A stretch of DNA of 64,000 nucleotides from Pseudomonas fluorescens (GCF_019212185.1 NZ_CP078138.1:726501-790500); one strand, 5' to 3'. Shown: positions 9,097 through 20,474, counted from the first letter of the stretch. The notes: generated from the letters alone by a model not told the origin. Translations and numbers: made by a program.

Positions 9097-10398
9097 TTGT
9101 TCTTTGAGCGCCACGGTGGTGGTGAACGGGTAATCCTCGTTCACTTGGATGGACAGGACCCTGAGGCGCGCGAAGATCCGCAGGAGTTTCAGGAACTGGC
9201 AAATTCGGCTGGCGCCGAGACCGTCGCGTTTTTTAGCGTGCCGCGTCATCGGCCAACCGCCAAATTTCTGATTGGCAGCGGCAAGGTCGAGGAACTGCGC
9301 GACCTGGTCCGTACCGAAGAAGCCGATCTGGTGATCTTCAATCACATCCTCACGCCCAGTCAGGAACGTAACCTCGAACGTGTGTTCGAGTGTCGCGTGA
9401 TCGACCGCACCGGTCTGATTCTCGATATTTTCGCCCAACGCGCCCGTACCCATGAAGGCAAGCTGCAGGTCGAACTGGCCCAGCTTGACCACATGAGCAC
9501 GCGCCTGGTTCGCGGCTGGACCCACCTTGAGCGTCAAGGTGGTGGTATCGGCATGCGCGGCCCGGGTGAGACCCAGCTCGAAACCGACCGTCGCCTGCTG
9601 CGGGTTCGCCTGCGTCAGATCAAAGGTCGTCTGGAAAAGGTGCGCAGCCAGCGCGAGCAATCGCGACGTGGCCGTACGCGCGCGGATGTCCCAACCGTGT
9701 CCCTGGTGGGCTATACCAACGCCGGTAAATCCACGTTGTTCAACAACGTGACCAAGTCGGACGTGTACGCTGCCGACCAGCTGTTTGCCACCCTTGACCC
9801 GACCCTGCGCCGTCTGGAACTGGACGACCTGGGGCCGATTGTGCTGGCAGATACCGTGGGTTTCATTCGTCATCTGCCGCACAAGCTGGTCGAGGCATTT
9901 CGGTCTACGCTCGAAGAGTCGAGCAACTCCGACCTACTGCTGCACGTGATCGATGCGGCCGAGCCTGATCGGATGTTGCAGATCGAGCAGGTCATGGTGG
10001 TACTGGGCGAGATTGGTGCCCAGGACTTGCCGATCCTCGAGGTCTATAACAAACTCGATTTGCTTGATGGCGTTGAGCCGCAAATCCAGCGCGACGAGAA
10101 CGGCAAGCCCCAGCGGGTATGGCTTTCGGCGCGGGACGGTAGAGGTCTGGAACTGCTGGAGCAGGCAATAGCCGAGTTGCTGGGTGGCGATTTGTTTGTC
10201 GGCACCTTGCGCTTGCCGCAGCGTTTTGCTCGACTGCGTGCACAGTTCTTTGAGCTGGGTGCCGTACAGAAAGAAGAACACGACGAAGAAGGCACTTGTT
10301 TGCTGGCCGTTCGTTTGCCACGAGTCGAACTCAATCGACTGGTGAGCCGCGAGGGAATGCAGCCGCTGGAATTCATCGAGCAACACACTTTGCAATAA
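9097..10398 (+). CDS. hflX: Ribosome-associated GTPase HflX
   Basis: HflX is a translation-factor-class GTPase that splits or rescues stalled 70S ribosomes. The 433-residue protein has the HflX N-terminal nucleotide-binding domain, a basic helical linker (residues about 160-195), then the G domain with GYTNAGKST (G1), DTVGFIRHLP (G3) and YNKLDLLD (G4), and a C-terminal domain. The start is an unusual TTG at 9097, preceded by TAGGAG; it gives the family-typical N-terminus FFERHGGGERVILVHL and no upstream ATG is available in frame. It follows hfq by 12 bases, so the two are co-transcribed. Confidence 0.95.
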   Translation: MFFERHGGGERVILVHLDGQDPEAREDPQEFQELANSAGAETVAFFSVPRHRPTAKFLIGSGKVEELRDLVRTEEADLVIFNHILTPSQERNLERVFECRVIDRTGLILDIFAQRARTHEGKLQVELAQLDHMSTRLVRGWTHLERQGGGIGMRGPGETQLETDRRLLRVRLRQIKGRLEKVRSQREQSRRGRTRADVPTVSLVGYTNAGKSTLFNNVTKSDVYAADQLFATLDPTLRRLELDDLGPIVLADTVGFIRHLPHKLVEAFRSTLEESSNSDLLLHVIDAAEPDRMLQIEQVMVVLGEIGAQDLPILEVYNKLDLLDGVEPQIQRDENGKPQRVWLSARDGRGLELLEQAIAELLGGDLFVGTLRLPQRFARLRAQFFELGAVQKEEHDEEGTCLLAVRLPRVELNRLVSREGMQPLEFIEQHTLQ

Positions 10399-10494
10399 AA
10401 GCCTGAAAAAGCGGTTGTGCCGCTGTGACAGGCATTCTGTAGCATTGGTCGGCGCGCCGTGGGTGCGTCTTTGCTTTATCAGATGGAGAGCGCT

Positions 10495-11667
10495 ATGGCT
10501 TGGAATGAGCCGGGTGGCAACTCGAATAATCAGGATCCCTGGGGTGGCAAGCGCCGTAATAACGGCGATCGCAAGGGTCCACCAGATCTCGACGAGGCCT
10601 TCCGAAAGCTGCAGGAAAGCCTGAATGGGTTGTTCGGTAGTGGCAACAAACGTGGTGGTGATGACGGCGGCAAGTCAGGCAAGGGCGGCGGTTACGGCCT
10701 GCTCGGCTTGGGCCTTGTCGTGTTGGCAGCTGTCTGGCTGTACAGCGCGGTCTACGTCGTCGACGAGCAGGAGCAAGCCGTGGTGCTGCGCTTCGGCAAG
10801 TACTACGAGACCGTTGGCCCGGGCCTGAACATCTACCTGCCGCCGATCGACAAGAAGTACATGGAAAACGTCACGCGTGAGCGTGCCTACACCAAGCAGG
10901 GTCAAATGCTGACTGAAGACGAGAACATCGTCGAAGTGCCGCTGACCGTGCAGTACAAGATCAGCAACCTGCAGGACTTCGTGCTGAACGTCGACCAGCC
11001 GGAAATCAGCCTGCAGCACGCGACCGACAGTGCCTTGCGTCATGTGGTGGGTTCGACCGCCATGGATCAGGTGCTGACCGAAGGTCGTGAGCAAATGGCC
11101 GGCGAGATCAAGGAGCGTCTGCAGCGCTTCCTCGATACCTACCGCACCGGTATCACCGTCACCCAGGTCAACGTTCAGAGCGCAGCGGCACCGCGTGAAG
11201 TCCAGGAAGCCTTCGATGATGTGATCCGCGCCCGTGAAGACGAGCAGCGTTCGCGCAACCAGGCTGAAACCTACGCCAACGGTGTTGTGCCGGAAGCCCG
11301 TGGTCAGGCCCAGCGCATCATCGAAGATGCCAACGGCTACCGCGATGAAACGGTTTCCCGCGCCAAGGGTGAGGCTGACCGCTTTACCAAACTGGTCGCC
11401 GAATACCGCAAGGCCCCTGAAGTGACCCGTGAGCGTCTGTACCTGGACACCATGCAGGAAGTCTTCAGCAACACCAGCAAAGTCCTCGTGACCGGCAACA
11501 AGAATGGCCAGAGCAATCTGCTCTACTTGCCGCTGGACAAGATGATCGACAGTGGCCGCAGCACCAGCGCTCCGGCGACCAATACCGCAGCCAGCAGCAA
11601 TGAAGCGAATACGCGTGCCGCAGCCGATCTGCAGCAACAGCAAGCACGTACCAGGGAGAGTCGCTGA
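10495..11667 (+). CDS. hflK: FtsH protease modulator HflK
   Basis: HflK and HflC form a large membrane cage around FtsH protease and modulate degradation of membrane proteins. The 390-residue protein has a glycine/asparagine-rich cytoplasmic N-terminus, one membrane segment (about residues 64-85), and a periplasmic SPFH/band-7 domain with long coiled-coil helices rich in E, R, A and Q. The ATG at 10495 has GGAG eight bases upstream and gives the family start MAWNEPGGN; the frame is open further upstream to 10459. The stop codon overlaps the hflC start (TGATGA), so translation is coupled. Confidence 0.96.
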   Translation: MAWNEPGGNSNNQDPWGGKRRNNGDRKGPPDLDEAFRKLQESLNGLFGSGNKRGGDDGGKSGKGGGYGLLGLGLVVLAAVWLYSAVYVVDEQEQAVVLRFGKYYETVGPGLNIYLPPIDKKYMENVTRERAYTKQGQMLTEDENIVEVPLTVQYKISNLQDFVLNVDQPEISLQHATDSALRHVVGSTAMDQVLTEGREQMAGEIKERLQRFLDTYRTGITVTQVNVQSAAAPREVQEAFDDVIRAREDEQRSRNQAETYANGVVPEARGQAQRIIEDANGYRDETVSRAKGEADRFTKLVAEYRKAPEVTRERLYLDTMQEVFSNTSKVLVTGNKNGQSNLLYLPLDKMIDSGRSTSAPATNTAASSNEANTRAAADLQQQQARTRESR

Positions 11668-12536
11668 TGAGCAATAAATCGCTGATCGCCCTTATTGTTG
11701 GCGTCGTCGTGGCGATCGCTGCCTGGAACTGCTTCTACATCGTGGCTCAGACCGAGCGCGCGGTGTTGCTGCAGTTCGGTCGAGTGGTCCAGGCTGATGT
11801 CCAGCCGGGACTGCATGTGAAAGTGCCCTACGTTAACCAGGTGCGTAAATTTGACGCACGCCTGATGACACTGGACGCACCGACACAGCGCTTCCTGACG
11901 CTGGAAAAGAAAGCGGTCATGGTCGATGCCTATGCCAAGTGGCGAGTGAAAGATGCCGAGCGCTTCTACACCGCGACTTCCGGCCTCAAGCAGATTGCTG
12001 ACGAGCGTTTGTCGCGCCGTCTGGAGTCGGGCCTGCGCGACCAGTTCGGTAAGCGCACCCTGCACGAAGTGGTGTCTGGCGAGCGTGATGCGCTGATGGC
12101 GGATATCACCGCTTCGCTGAACAAGATGGCGGAAAAAGAGCTGGGCATCGAAGTCGTCGATGTTCGGGTCAAGGCCATCGATCTGCCGAAAGAAGTGAAC
12201 CGCAGCGTGTTCGAGCGTATGAGCACCGAGCGTGAGCGTGAGGCTCGCGAGCACCGCGCCAAGGGTAACGAGCTGGCAGAAGGCATTCGTGCTGACGCTG
12301 ATCGTCAGCGCCGCGTACTGTTGGCTGAAGCCTATCGTGAATCCGAAGAGGTTCGCGGTGATGGTGACGCCCAGGCTGCAGCGATCTACTCCAAGGCCTA
12401 CGGCCAGGACCAGGAGTTCTACGGCTTCTACCGTAGCCTGCGCGCCTACCGTGAAAGCTTCGCGAACAAATCCGACGTCATGGTCCTCGACCCAAGCAGC
12501 GACTTCTTCCGTTACCTGGAAAAGGCCAAGCCTTGA
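11667..12536 (+). CDS. hflC: FtsH protease modulator HflC
   Basis: HflC is the partner of HflK in the membrane cage that surrounds FtsH. The 289-residue protein starts with a signal-anchor helix (IALIVGVVVAIAAWNCFYIV, residues about 7-26), then an SPFH domain including QTERAVLLQFGRV and a charged helical region (RMSTEREREAREHRAKGNE) that packs into the cage wall. Its ATG overlaps the hflK stop. The gene is the last of the long amiB-to-hflC run and is followed by a terminator. In P. aeruginosa I recall a short DUF2065 gene between hflC and hisZ; none is present here. Confidence 0.96.
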   Translation: MSNKSLIALIVGVVVAIAAWNCFYIVAQTERAVLLQFGRVVQADVQPGLHVKVPYVNQVRKFDARLMTLDAPTQRFLTLEKKAVMVDAYAKWRVKDAERFYTATSGLKQIADERLSRRLESGLRDQFGKRTLHEVVSGERDALMADITASLNKMAEKELGIEVVDVRVKAIDLPKEVNRSVFERMSTEREREAREHRAKGNELAEGIRADADRQRRVLLAEAYRESEEVRGDGDAQAAAIYSKAYGQDQEFYGFYRSLRAYRESFANKSDVMVLDPSSDFFRYLEKAKP

Positions 12537-12620
12537 TACGACGTTGACCTGAATCACTCCGCCCGGCGGCTAAAGCATCGGGTGGGGTGATCCTTTGGGA
12601 AAACGTGTGTATGATGCGGC

Positions 12621-12644
12621 AGCCGGGAAATTCCCGGCTTTTTT
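12621..12644 (+). terminator. Rho-independent terminator after hflC
   Basis: AGCCGGGAA and TTCCCGGCT form a perfect 9-bp stem with a very short loop, followed by a T6 run. It lies 85 bases after the hflC stop. The rest of the 313-base hflC-hisZ gap shows no convincing gene. Confidence 0.85.
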
Positions 12645-12849
12645 GCGTCTGCACGTTTGATTGTTGTTTTTGCTGCAGAACATCGGGTTGAATGGCCCGA
12701 CAGTTTTTCGAGGAAAGTGGTTGGCGAGGCCGGAAACCGGCGTGTCGCTGCGTCGTTCTTGCGCGTGTGTTTTGAACGCCCCGACCATTTTCTGCTTCAC
12801 TCAAGGCTCGCCCTAGGGTTGGCCGCCCGCATCAAAGGGGAATGGCGTA

Positions 12850-14037
12850 ATGGCAACGGTAGACCGCTGGCTGCTGCCAGATGGCATCGAAGAAGTACTG
12901 CCACCGGAGGCGGCGCGCATTGAAGTAGCGCGTCGCCAGGTGTTGGATCTGTTCCAGAGCTGGGGTTACGAGTTTGTCGTGACTCCCCATATCGAGTACC
13001 TGGAATCCTTGCTCACTGGCGCAGGCCAGGACCTCGATCTGCGCACCTTCAAGGTCATCGACCCGCAATCGGGTCGGCAGATGGGCTTCCGTGCCGACAT
13101 CACGCCGCAAGTGGCGCGCATCGATGCGCACACCTTGCGTCGTGAAGGCCCGAGCCGCCTGTGCTATGCCGGTAGCGTGCTGCATGCGCAGCCGCGTGCC
13201 TTGTCGACCTCGCGCAGCCCGATCCAGCTGGGCGCCGAGTTGTACGGCGATGCCAGTCCTAGCAGCGACGTCGAGGTGATCAGCCTGATGCTGGCCATGC
13301 TGCAACTGGCCGATGTGCCGGACGTGCACATGGACCTTGGGCATGTCGGCATCTATCGTGGCCTGGCTCGTGCGGCTGGCTTGTCCGGTGAAGTCGAACA
13401 GCAGTTGTTCGATGCCCTGCAACGCAAGGCCATCGACGAGGTCATTACCCTGACCGAAGGCTTGCCGGCTGGTCTGGCAGGCATGCTGCGCTCGCTGGTC
13501 GAACTGTGTGGCGGTCGCGAAGTGCTGGTTGCAGCCCGTGAGCGCCTGGCCCATGCGCCGGCGCCGGTCATCGCCGCTCTGGATGATTTGCTGGCGATTG
13601 CCGAGCGTCTGTCCGTGCGCTTCCCCGAGCTGCCGCTGTACTTCGATCTGGGCGAGCTGCGCGGCTACCACTACCACACCGGTGTGGTGTTCGCCGTGTT
13701 CGTCCCGGGCGTTGGCCAGTCCATTGCCCAGGGCGGTCGTTACGATGACATCGGCGCCGACTTCGGTCGTGCCCGTCCGGCAACCGGCTTCTCCACCGAT
13801 TTGAAAACCCTGGTGACCCTGGGGCGTGCTGAGATCGAGCTACCGTCTGGCGGTATCTGGATGCCTGACAGTACGGATGCGGCACTCTGGCAGCAGGTTT
13901 GCCAGTTGCGCAGTGAGGGTCAGCGTGTTGTCCAGGCCTTGCCTGGGCAGCCTTTGGCCGCCGCCCGTGATGCGGACTGCGACCGGCAATTGATCCAGCA
14001 GAACGGGCTTTGGCAAGTATCGCCACTGGCCTCTTGA
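12850..14037 (+). CDS. hisZ: ATP phosphoribosyltransferase regulatory subunit HisZ
   Basis: HisZ is a histidyl-tRNA-synthetase paralog that associates with short-form HisG and confers histidine feedback on the first step of histidine synthesis. The 395-residue protein has class II synthetase-like segments ([35 protein letters not shown], and a late [20 protein letters not shown]) but no C-terminal anticodon-binding domain, which separates it from HisS. The ATG at 12850 follows AAAGGGGAATGG. The gene sits next to purA, the usual pairing in Pseudomonas; both act in purine/histidine metabolism, and hisG is elsewhere. Confidence 0.95.
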   Translation: MATVDRWLLPDGIEEVLPPEAARIEVARRQVLDLFQSWGYEFVVTPHIEYLESLLTGAGQDLDLRTFKVIDPQSGRQMGFRADITPQVARIDAHTLRREGPSRLCYAGSVLHAQPRALSTSRSPIQLGAELYGDASPSSDVEVISLMLAMLQLADVPDVHMDLGHVGIYRGLARAAGLSGEVEQQLFDALQRKAIDEVITLTEGLPAGLAGMLRSLVELCGGREVLVAARERLAHAPAPVIAALDDLLAIAERLSVRFPELPLYFDLGELRGYHYHTGVVFAVFVPGVGQSIAQGGRYDDIGADFGRARPATGFSTDLKTLVTLGRAEIELPSGGIWMPDSTDAALWQQVCQLRSEGQRVVQALPGQPLAAARDADCDRQLIQQNGLWQVSPLAS

Positions 14038-15381
<1,344 letters not shown>

Positions 15382-15400
15382 TAAGTTGTTGATGTAAAAA

Positions 15401-15429
15401 ACAAAGGGCCCTTCAAAGGGCCCTTTGTC
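15401..15429. terminator. Strong terminator after purA
   Basis: ACAAAGGGCCCTT and AAGGGCCCTTTGT form a long stem with a very small loop, 20 bases after the purA stop. A-rich sequence on the left and T-rich on the right let it act in both directions. Confidence 0.88.
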
Positions 15430-15519
15430 GTTTCTGCCTGCCGGGCGGCATGACCTTTGCTGTGTTTATCTCTTCGCGAGTGCTGTCAGTTTAATAGCAC
15501 CGAAGCAGGGGGATTTACC

Positions 15520-17454
15520 GTGTCTGCCGTTCTCTCACTGTTACAAAGCCGTCTATTGCGGCCCGTGTTCGTTACCCTTGGTATCGCCCTTTTGGTGCAG
15601 GTCGTGGTGGCTGTCGCCCTTACCCGGAGCACCGTGACGGCCCTGGAGGCGGATCTGGCATCGCGCCTTGGCGCTGATAGCCAGAAGCTGTCTGGCGAAT
15701 TGGAGCAGGCCGGGCGTGAAGTCACCTCAAGCCTCGACAGCCTCTCAACCAGCACTCGACAACGCCTGACAACCGGTTTGTCCTCGCGACTGGAAGACGA
15801 GCAGGCGCAACTGCGTGCCACGCTGGAAAAGGACCTCAAGGACTCTGCCAATGACATGGCGCAACTCCTGGCATCGGTTGCACCCAGGGCCATGTGGGAC
15901 AACGACGTTCCGACCCTGTCCGAATTCGCCCGCCGCGCCCAGCGCAATCCCAACGTGCTGTTTGTGGTGTACGACGACGCCACTGGTCAGCATCTGACGC
16001 GCTACCTCAATCGCGAAAATCCGATCAATAAGGCCCTTTTGGAAAAGGGCCGGGGCGAGCGGGCGCTGGACAAGGTGCTGGATGCGGCGAAAAACGATCC
16101 TTCGGTGTATTACGTCGAGGCATCGATCAATCCCAATGGCGTGGAAATCGGCAAGGTCTTGATGGGAGTGTCCACGGCGTCCGTGGAGGCTGACCTGGTG
16201 GCGCTCGACAAGCGCTTCTCGGCGTTAATCGCCAGTAGCGATCAACTGGTCGGCGATAGCCTCAAGGGCGCTGCGGCTGATAGCGCTACCGCCATGCGTT
16301 CCCGTCTGCAGTCGGCGCAATCGACGGCAACTGAAATGAAGGCCAATACCGCCAGTACCGTGCAGGAGGCTGCTGCGACCTTGCGCTGGCGGATCGGCCT
16401 GGCGCTGGCACTGGTGGGCTGCGGGGTGTTGCTGCTGCTGGCTGTGGTGCTCGGGCGGCGGGTGGTCAATCGTCTGAAGTTGCTGATCGTGGCGATGGAT
16501 GATCTGGCGGCAGGTGAGGGCGACCTGACCAAGCGCGTGCAAATCAACAGCAAGGACGAGATCGGTGACATGGCGTCGGCGGTCAATCGCTTTGTCGACA
16601 AGTTGCAGCCCATCGTGCGGGAGGCGGGTGATGTGGCCCTGCGTACCGGAGTCGAAATCGGTGCGCTGACCCAGCGCAATGCCGGGGCTGACGCAGCGGC
16701 GCAAACCCAGCGTGATGAAGTCGCGCAAAGCCTTCAGGCGTTGTCGCGAATGGCTGACGAAGCACAGGCTGAAAGCCAGGCCATGCAGGCGGCCTTGCAG
16801 CAAGTGGTGGACATTCGCCAGGCCACTGATGAAAACACCCGCACTTCTGCACAGGTGGGGAGCCTGATCGAAGCTCTGGCCGGGCAGGTAGACACCGGGG
16901 CCAAGGTGATCGAGCGCTTGGCGCAGCAGAGCGAGCAGATCGAGGTGGTGCTAGAGGTGATCCATGGGATCGCCGAGCAGACTAACCTGCTGGCGCTCAA
17001 CGCCGCCATCGAAGCGGCGCGGGCCGGTGAGACCGGACGTGGGTTCGCGGTAGTGGCGGATGAGGTTCGCGCGCTGGCGAGCAAGACGCAAAGTTCCACC
17101 GGCGACATTCAGGCGCATATCGGTGCGCTGCAGCAGGGCGCTCGCGAGGCAGTGGCGGCCATTGGTCAGGCCGGGCGCCAGGCTAGCGAAGGCCTGCTGG
17201 TGTTGCGCGACAGTGCGCGGCTGCAACAGTCAGTCCAGGCGTCCGTCGAGCAGGTGCATGCGGCCATCGGTTTGGCTACTCAGGCGGCAGAGCACCAGGC
17301 CAAAGGCGCGCAAGCAGTGCGTGGGCGGGTGCAGACCATCCATGCCCAGGCCGAGAAGGCTGCCCAGGCGGTGGAGCAGACCACCGCCAGCGGCAAGGTG
17401 CTGGACGGTCTGGCAGCGCAGTTGAAAGCGAGCCTGGGCCAGTTCAGGGCTTGA
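15520..17454 (+). CDS. Methyl-accepting chemotaxis protein
   Basis: This inner-membrane chemoreceptor signals through CheA/CheW. From the GTG at 15520 it has 644 residues: a first membrane helix (about 14-36), a periplasmic region of roughly 250 residues that is mostly helical, a second membrane helix (about 291-313), a HAMP domain, and the cytoplasmic signalling domain with the conserved hairpin tip (about 478-510: [20 protein letters not shown], then [14 protein letters not shown]). GTG is chosen because CAGGGGG lies just upstream, and the longer reading from 15457 would add a cysteine-rich, non-membrane stretch before the signal anchor. The ligand is unknown, and there is no C-terminal CheR-binding pentapeptide. 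Confidence 0.93.
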   Translation: MSAVLSLLQSRLLRPVFVTLGIALLVQVVVAVALTRSTVTALEADLASRLGADSQKLSGELEQAGREVTSSLDSLSTSTRQRLTTGLSSRLEDEQAQLRATLEKDLKDSANDMAQLLASVAPRAMWDNDVPTLSEFARRAQRNPNVLFVVYDDATGQHLTRYLNRENPINKALLEKGRGERALDKVLDAAKNDPSVYYVEASINPNGVEIGKVLMGVSTASVEADLVALDKRFSALIASSDQLVGDSLKGAAADSATAMRSRLQSAQSTATEMKANTASTVQEAAATLRWRIGLALALVGCGVLLLLAVVLGRRVVNRLKLLIVAMDDLAAGEGDLTKRVQINSKDEIGDMASAVNRFVDKLQPIVREAGDVALRTGVEIGALTQRNAGADAAAQTQRDEVAQSLQALSRMADEAQAESQAMQAALQQVVDIRQATDENTRTSAQVGSLIEALAGQVDTGAKVIERLAQQSEQIEVVLEVIHGIAEQTNLLALNAAIEAARAGETGRGFAVVADEVRALASKTQSSTGDIQAHIGALQQGAREAVAAIGQAGRQASEGLLVLRDSARLQQSVQASVEQVHAAIGLATQAAEHQAKGAQAVRGRVQTIHAQAEKAAQAVEQTTASGKVLDGLAAQLKASLGQFRA

Positions 17455-17497
17455 TCGGTTGTGAGTGCCGACCCTTTCGCCGCCCGCGAAGGCGATT

Positions 17498-19063
17498 TCA
17501 GCGGCTCAAATACATCCGCGTCGTCAGTAGATACACCGGCAACCCGGATACCAGAATCAACAGCGCTGCATAGGGCGCCGCTGCCGCGAATTCGACATTG
17601 GCGGTATGCGCCCAGACTTCGGTCGCCAGAGTGTTGAGACCGGTCGGGCTCAACAGCAGGGTGGCTGTCAGCTCCTTCATCGCATCGAGAAACACCAGAG
17701 CAAAGGCTGCGCCGAGCGCTGGAAAGATAATCGGCAATGTTATCCGGACAAACGCGGTAAACGATGAGGCGCCGAGGGTACGGGCGGCTTCTTCCAGTTG
17801 CGGCGCGGCCTTGTTCAGGGCGGTGCGGATCGGTGCCTGGGCCAGGGGCAGGAACAGCAGCGCGTAGGCAATCAGCAGCAGGGCCGAGGTCTGGTACAGC
17901 GCCGGCACATAGTGCAGGGCGAAGTACACCAGGGTCAGGGCGATCACTAGGCCGGGCAGGGCGTGCAGCAGATAGGGCAAGCGTTCTGCCCAGAGTGCCA
18001 GGCGTCCCTTGTAGCGCACCACCAACAGGCCGACCGGCACCGCCAGCACCAGGCACAGCGCGGCGCCGCCCAGGGACAGCGCCAGCGAAGACAGCAGCGC
18101 CTCGCCAATGGCTGCCACAGGGAATGCCGCTGAGGAGCCGACCGCCAGCCAGTACACCAGCATGCCCAAGGGGATGCCGCTGCCGATGACCGTCAATAGT
18201 AGGCAGTAGAGCTGTCCCAATGGCGCCCAGGCACCCAGTCGAACCTGCTCCGCGTGCCGTGCCGCGCCCTGGCCGATTCGCACATGGCGCCCCTTGCCGC
18301 GCACCCGCAACTCCAGCCACAACAGCATCAGGCACAGCGCCAGCAGCACGGCAGAGAGCATCGCGGCGTTGGCGTTGCTGAATTCCAGCTCGAACTGTTG
18401 GTAGATCGCTGTGGTGAAGGTTTGCAGGCCGATGATCGACAGGGCGCCGAATTCCACCAGCATGTGCAGGGCAATTAGCAAGGCGCCGGCCAGCAGCGAG
18501 GGCCAGAGCAATGGCAGGGTGATTTTGAAAAACACGCCCCAGCGGTTCAGACCGAGGGTGCGCGCCGATTCTTCAAGGGCTGGGTCGAGATTGCGCAGGG
18601 TGGCCGCCACCGGCAGGAAAATCAGCGGGTACTTGGACAGGGTCATCACCAGTATCGCCCCGCCCAGGCCTTCGAAGCTGGCACTCAGGGACACCCAGGT
18701 AAAGCTGCTGACGAAGGCCGGAACGGCGAACGGCAGGCACAGGATCACGCCCCACAGACGCCGGCCGGGCAGATTGCTGCGCTCCAGCAGCCAGGCCAGT
18801 GACAGGCCGATCAATGCGCTGGCGATGGTGACACCGAGCATCAGTAGCAGGGTGTTGCGCAGCAGGCCGAGCACGTACGGCCGCCATAACAGGTGCACCG
18901 CCTCCTCCCAGCCCGCCTGCCAGGCCTTGAGGCCAACGTACAGCAGCGGCAAGAGGCTCAGGCAGACCAATAGCAGTACCGGCAATAGCAGCCAGATCGA
19001 AGGTCTTTTGCGCCCGGGGACAAAGCCTGGGCGCGAGGCGGAGGCGGGCAGCAATGCGCTCAT
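17498..19063 (-). CDS. Iron(III) ABC transporter permease (FbpB/SfuB type)
   Basis: This 521-residue inner-membrane protein has about twelve hydrophobic segments arranged as two tandem permease halves, the architecture of FbpB/SfuB ferric-iron importers in which one polypeptide replaces two permease subunits. Each half carries an EAA-type loop (ALEESARTLGLNRWGVFFKI and QLEEAARTLGASSFTAFVRI) that contacts the ATPase. The start codon overlaps the stop of the upstream binding-protein gene (TGATG on the minus strand), so the two are coupled. No ATP-binding subunit gene is nearby; downstream is the convergent chemoreceptor. The ATPase is presumably encoded elsewhere or shared. Confidence 0.92.
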   Translation of the reverse strand: MSALLPASASRPGFVPGRKRPSIWLLLPVLLLVCLSLLPLLYVGLKAWQAGWEEAVHLLWRPYVLGLLRNTLLLMLGVTIASALIGLSLAWLLERSNLPGRRLWGVILCLPFAVPAFVSSFTWVSLSASFEGLGGAILVMTLSKYPLIFLPVAATLRNLDPALEESARTLGLNRWGVFFKITLPLLWPSLLAGALLIALHMLVEFGALSIIGLQTFTTAIYQQFELEFSNANAAMLSAVLLALCLMLLWLELRVRGKGRHVRIGQGAARHAEQVRLGAWAPLGQLYCLLLTVIGSGIPLGMLVYWLAVGSSAAFPVAAIGEALLSSLALSLGGAALCLVLAVPVGLLVVRYKGRLALWAERLPYLLHALPGLVIALTLVYFALHYVPALYQTSALLLIAYALLFLPLAQAPIRTALNKAAPQLEEAARTLGASSFTAFVRITLPIIFPALGAAFALVFLDAMKELTATLLLSPTGLNTLATEVWAHTANVEFAAAAPYAALLILVSGLPVYLLTTRMYLSR

Positions 19064-20073
19064 CAGTTCAAGCCAACTTCACGTTCCAGCTCCAGGGCTT
19101 CTTCGGCGTTGCCAAGGTCGGCCGGCGTGACTTTCGGCGCTTCCAGCTCGCTGAATGGCTTGAGTCCGCGATCCGATTCCATGCCTTTGTGCAGCGGGTA
19201 CTCGGCAGTGGTCTGGGTAATCACCCGCTGGCCTTCTTCGCTGGCCATGTAGGCGAGCAGTTGTTGGGCCTCTTGGGGATGCTTGCTGGACTTGAGCACG
19301 GCAGCGCTGGATACGGTGATCAGGCCGCCGACGTCGCCACCGGTGAAATAGTGCAGCTTGGAGTCGAGTTGGCCTTTCTCCCGTTGCAGGGCGAACCAGT
19401 AGTAGTTGTTGACCAGCACCGTGGCCACTTCGCCGTTTTCCACGGCCTTCAGCGCCACCATGTTGTTGCTGTAGGTCTTGCCGAATGCGCGCAGGCCAGT
19501 CAGCCATTCCTCGGCGGCCTCCCTGCCGTGCAGCTTGATGATTGCTACGGCTTGCTCCTGAAACGCGCCGCTGGTAGGGACAAAACCGACTTTGCCTTGC
19601 CATTGTGGATCGGAAAATTCCATCACTGACTTGGGCAGGTCTTTTTCATCGATCAGTTTCGGGTTGAAGGCGACGACACGGACTCGGGCGGTCACACCGA
19701 TCCAGGTGCCGTTGCTGGCCACGTAGTCCTTGGGCAGCACCGCGAGGGTGGCGTCGTCGGCCTTGGCCAGAAGGCCCTGTTCGCCGAGTTTGTTCAAGGG
19801 TGGGGATTCTTCGGTGTAAATCACGTCGGCGGGGGAGCGGTCGCCTTCTTCGACGATCTGGCTGGCGAGCTGGTTGCTGCTGCCCTTGCGAACGTTGACG
19901 TGGATTCCGGTCTTGGCTTCGAAGGCTTTGGCGACGGCGTCGCCGACTTCCTTGTGCTGACCGTTGTAGAGCGTCAGGGAAACCGGATCGGCGGCCTGGG
20001 TAAGCGGGGAGGCCAGGGTCAGCCCCAGCAGCGTGATGGTCAGGCCGCGGCGCAGGGTATTTCGAAACATCAT
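19063..20073 (-). CDS. Iron(III) ABC transporter periplasmic binding protein (FbpA type)
   Basis: This 336-residue protein has a cleavable signal peptide (hydrophobic core ITLLGLTLASPLTQAA, cleavage near residue 27) and the class II periplasmic-binding fold of the FbpA/FutA group. The motif VNNYYWFALQRE contains the adjacent tyrosines that coordinate Fe3+ in FbpA, and GVTARVRVVAFNP is typical of the second hinge strand. Together with the downstream permease it forms an iron-import unit. No Fur box was recognised in the short upstream region, which is AT-rich and contains a REP pair. Iron rather than thiamine or another ligand is inferred from the YY motif and the fused permease. Confidence 0.9.
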   Translation of the reverse strand: MMFRNTLRRGLTITLLGLTLASPLTQAADPVSLTLYNGQHKEVGDAVAKAFEAKTGIHVNVRKGSSNQLASQIVEEGDRSPADVIYTEESPPLNKLGEQGLLAKADDATLAVLPKDYVASNGTWIGVTARVRVVAFNPKLIDEKDLPKSVMEFSDPQWQGKVGFVPTSGAFQEQAVAIIKLHGREAAEEWLTGLRAFGKTYSNNMVALKAVENGEVATVLVNNYYWFALQREKGQLDSKLHYFTGGDVGGLITVSSAAVLKSSKHPQEAQQLLAYMASEEGQRVITQTTAEYPLHKGMESDRGLKPFSELEAPKVTPADLGNAEEALELEREVGLN

Positions 20074-20166
20074 TCGCAGGGTTCCTCACTGTCGCATTGC
20101 AAAAACTTGCAACAATGATAAACGATATTGTTTCTCAAGTGCGCCTTGCGTGGTGGCACTGCTTGT

Positions 20167-20265
20167 TGTAGGAGCGAGCTTGCTCGCGAAGAACCCGAGA
20201 GCGCCACTGGCATTCAGGATGTACGCGTTATCGTTGACGTTCTTCGCGGGCGACCGCTCCTGCAA
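20167..20265. repeat. REPIN-like inverted repeat pair
   Basis: TGTAGGAGCGAGCTTGCTCG near the left end and a partly diverged inverted partner (CGCGGGCGACCGCTCCTGCA) near the right end flank a short spacer. This is the typical paired REP arrangement of fluorescens-group genomes, in the gap between the iron transporter and the tRNA genes. Confidence 0.75.
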
Positions 20266-20293
20266 GGGCGGGTATTTTCAGGAGGGCGGAAAC

Positions 20294-20320
20294 GCAAAAA
20301 CCCGCTTTCGCGGGTTTTTG
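20294..20320 (-). terminator. Terminator after the distal tRNA-Leu gene
   Basis: CAAAAACCCGC and GCGGGTTTTTG form a perfect 11-bp stem around a 5-base loop. It is nearly identical to the hairpin at 20542-20567, in line with duplication of the whole tRNA unit. Confidence 0.85.
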
Positions 20321-20356
20321 TGAGATTCAAGATCGTAACCTTGAATTTGAAATTGG

Positions 20357-20441
20357 TGCCCAGAAGAAGACTCGAACTTCCACGACCGTAAGGTCACCAG
20401 CACCTGAAGCTGGCGTGTCTACCAATTTCACCATCTGGGCA
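20357..20441 (-). tRNA. tRNA-Leu (anticodon CAG), distal copy
   Basis: The minus strand folds as a class II tRNA with a long variable arm. The acceptor stem is TGCCCAG/CTGGGCA with the CCA end encoded (extends to 20354). The D-arm contains AAATTGGTAGACA. The anticodon stem-loop CCAGC-TTCAGGT-GCTGG gives anticodon CAG, and the T-arm has GTTCGAGTC. It reads the CUG codon, the commonest leucine codon in GC-rich pseudomonads. The mature sequence matches the copy at 20609-20693. Confidence 0.97.
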
Positions 20442-20474
20442 GTATCAGCAACGTTGCCGCTGTTGATGTGGCGA

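Noticed and set aside
12657..12923. An 88-codon plus-strand frame upstream of and overlapping hisZ.
   Set aside because: It overlaps the hisZ start out of frame, and its basic, low-hydrophobicity product does not match the missing DUF2065 gene.
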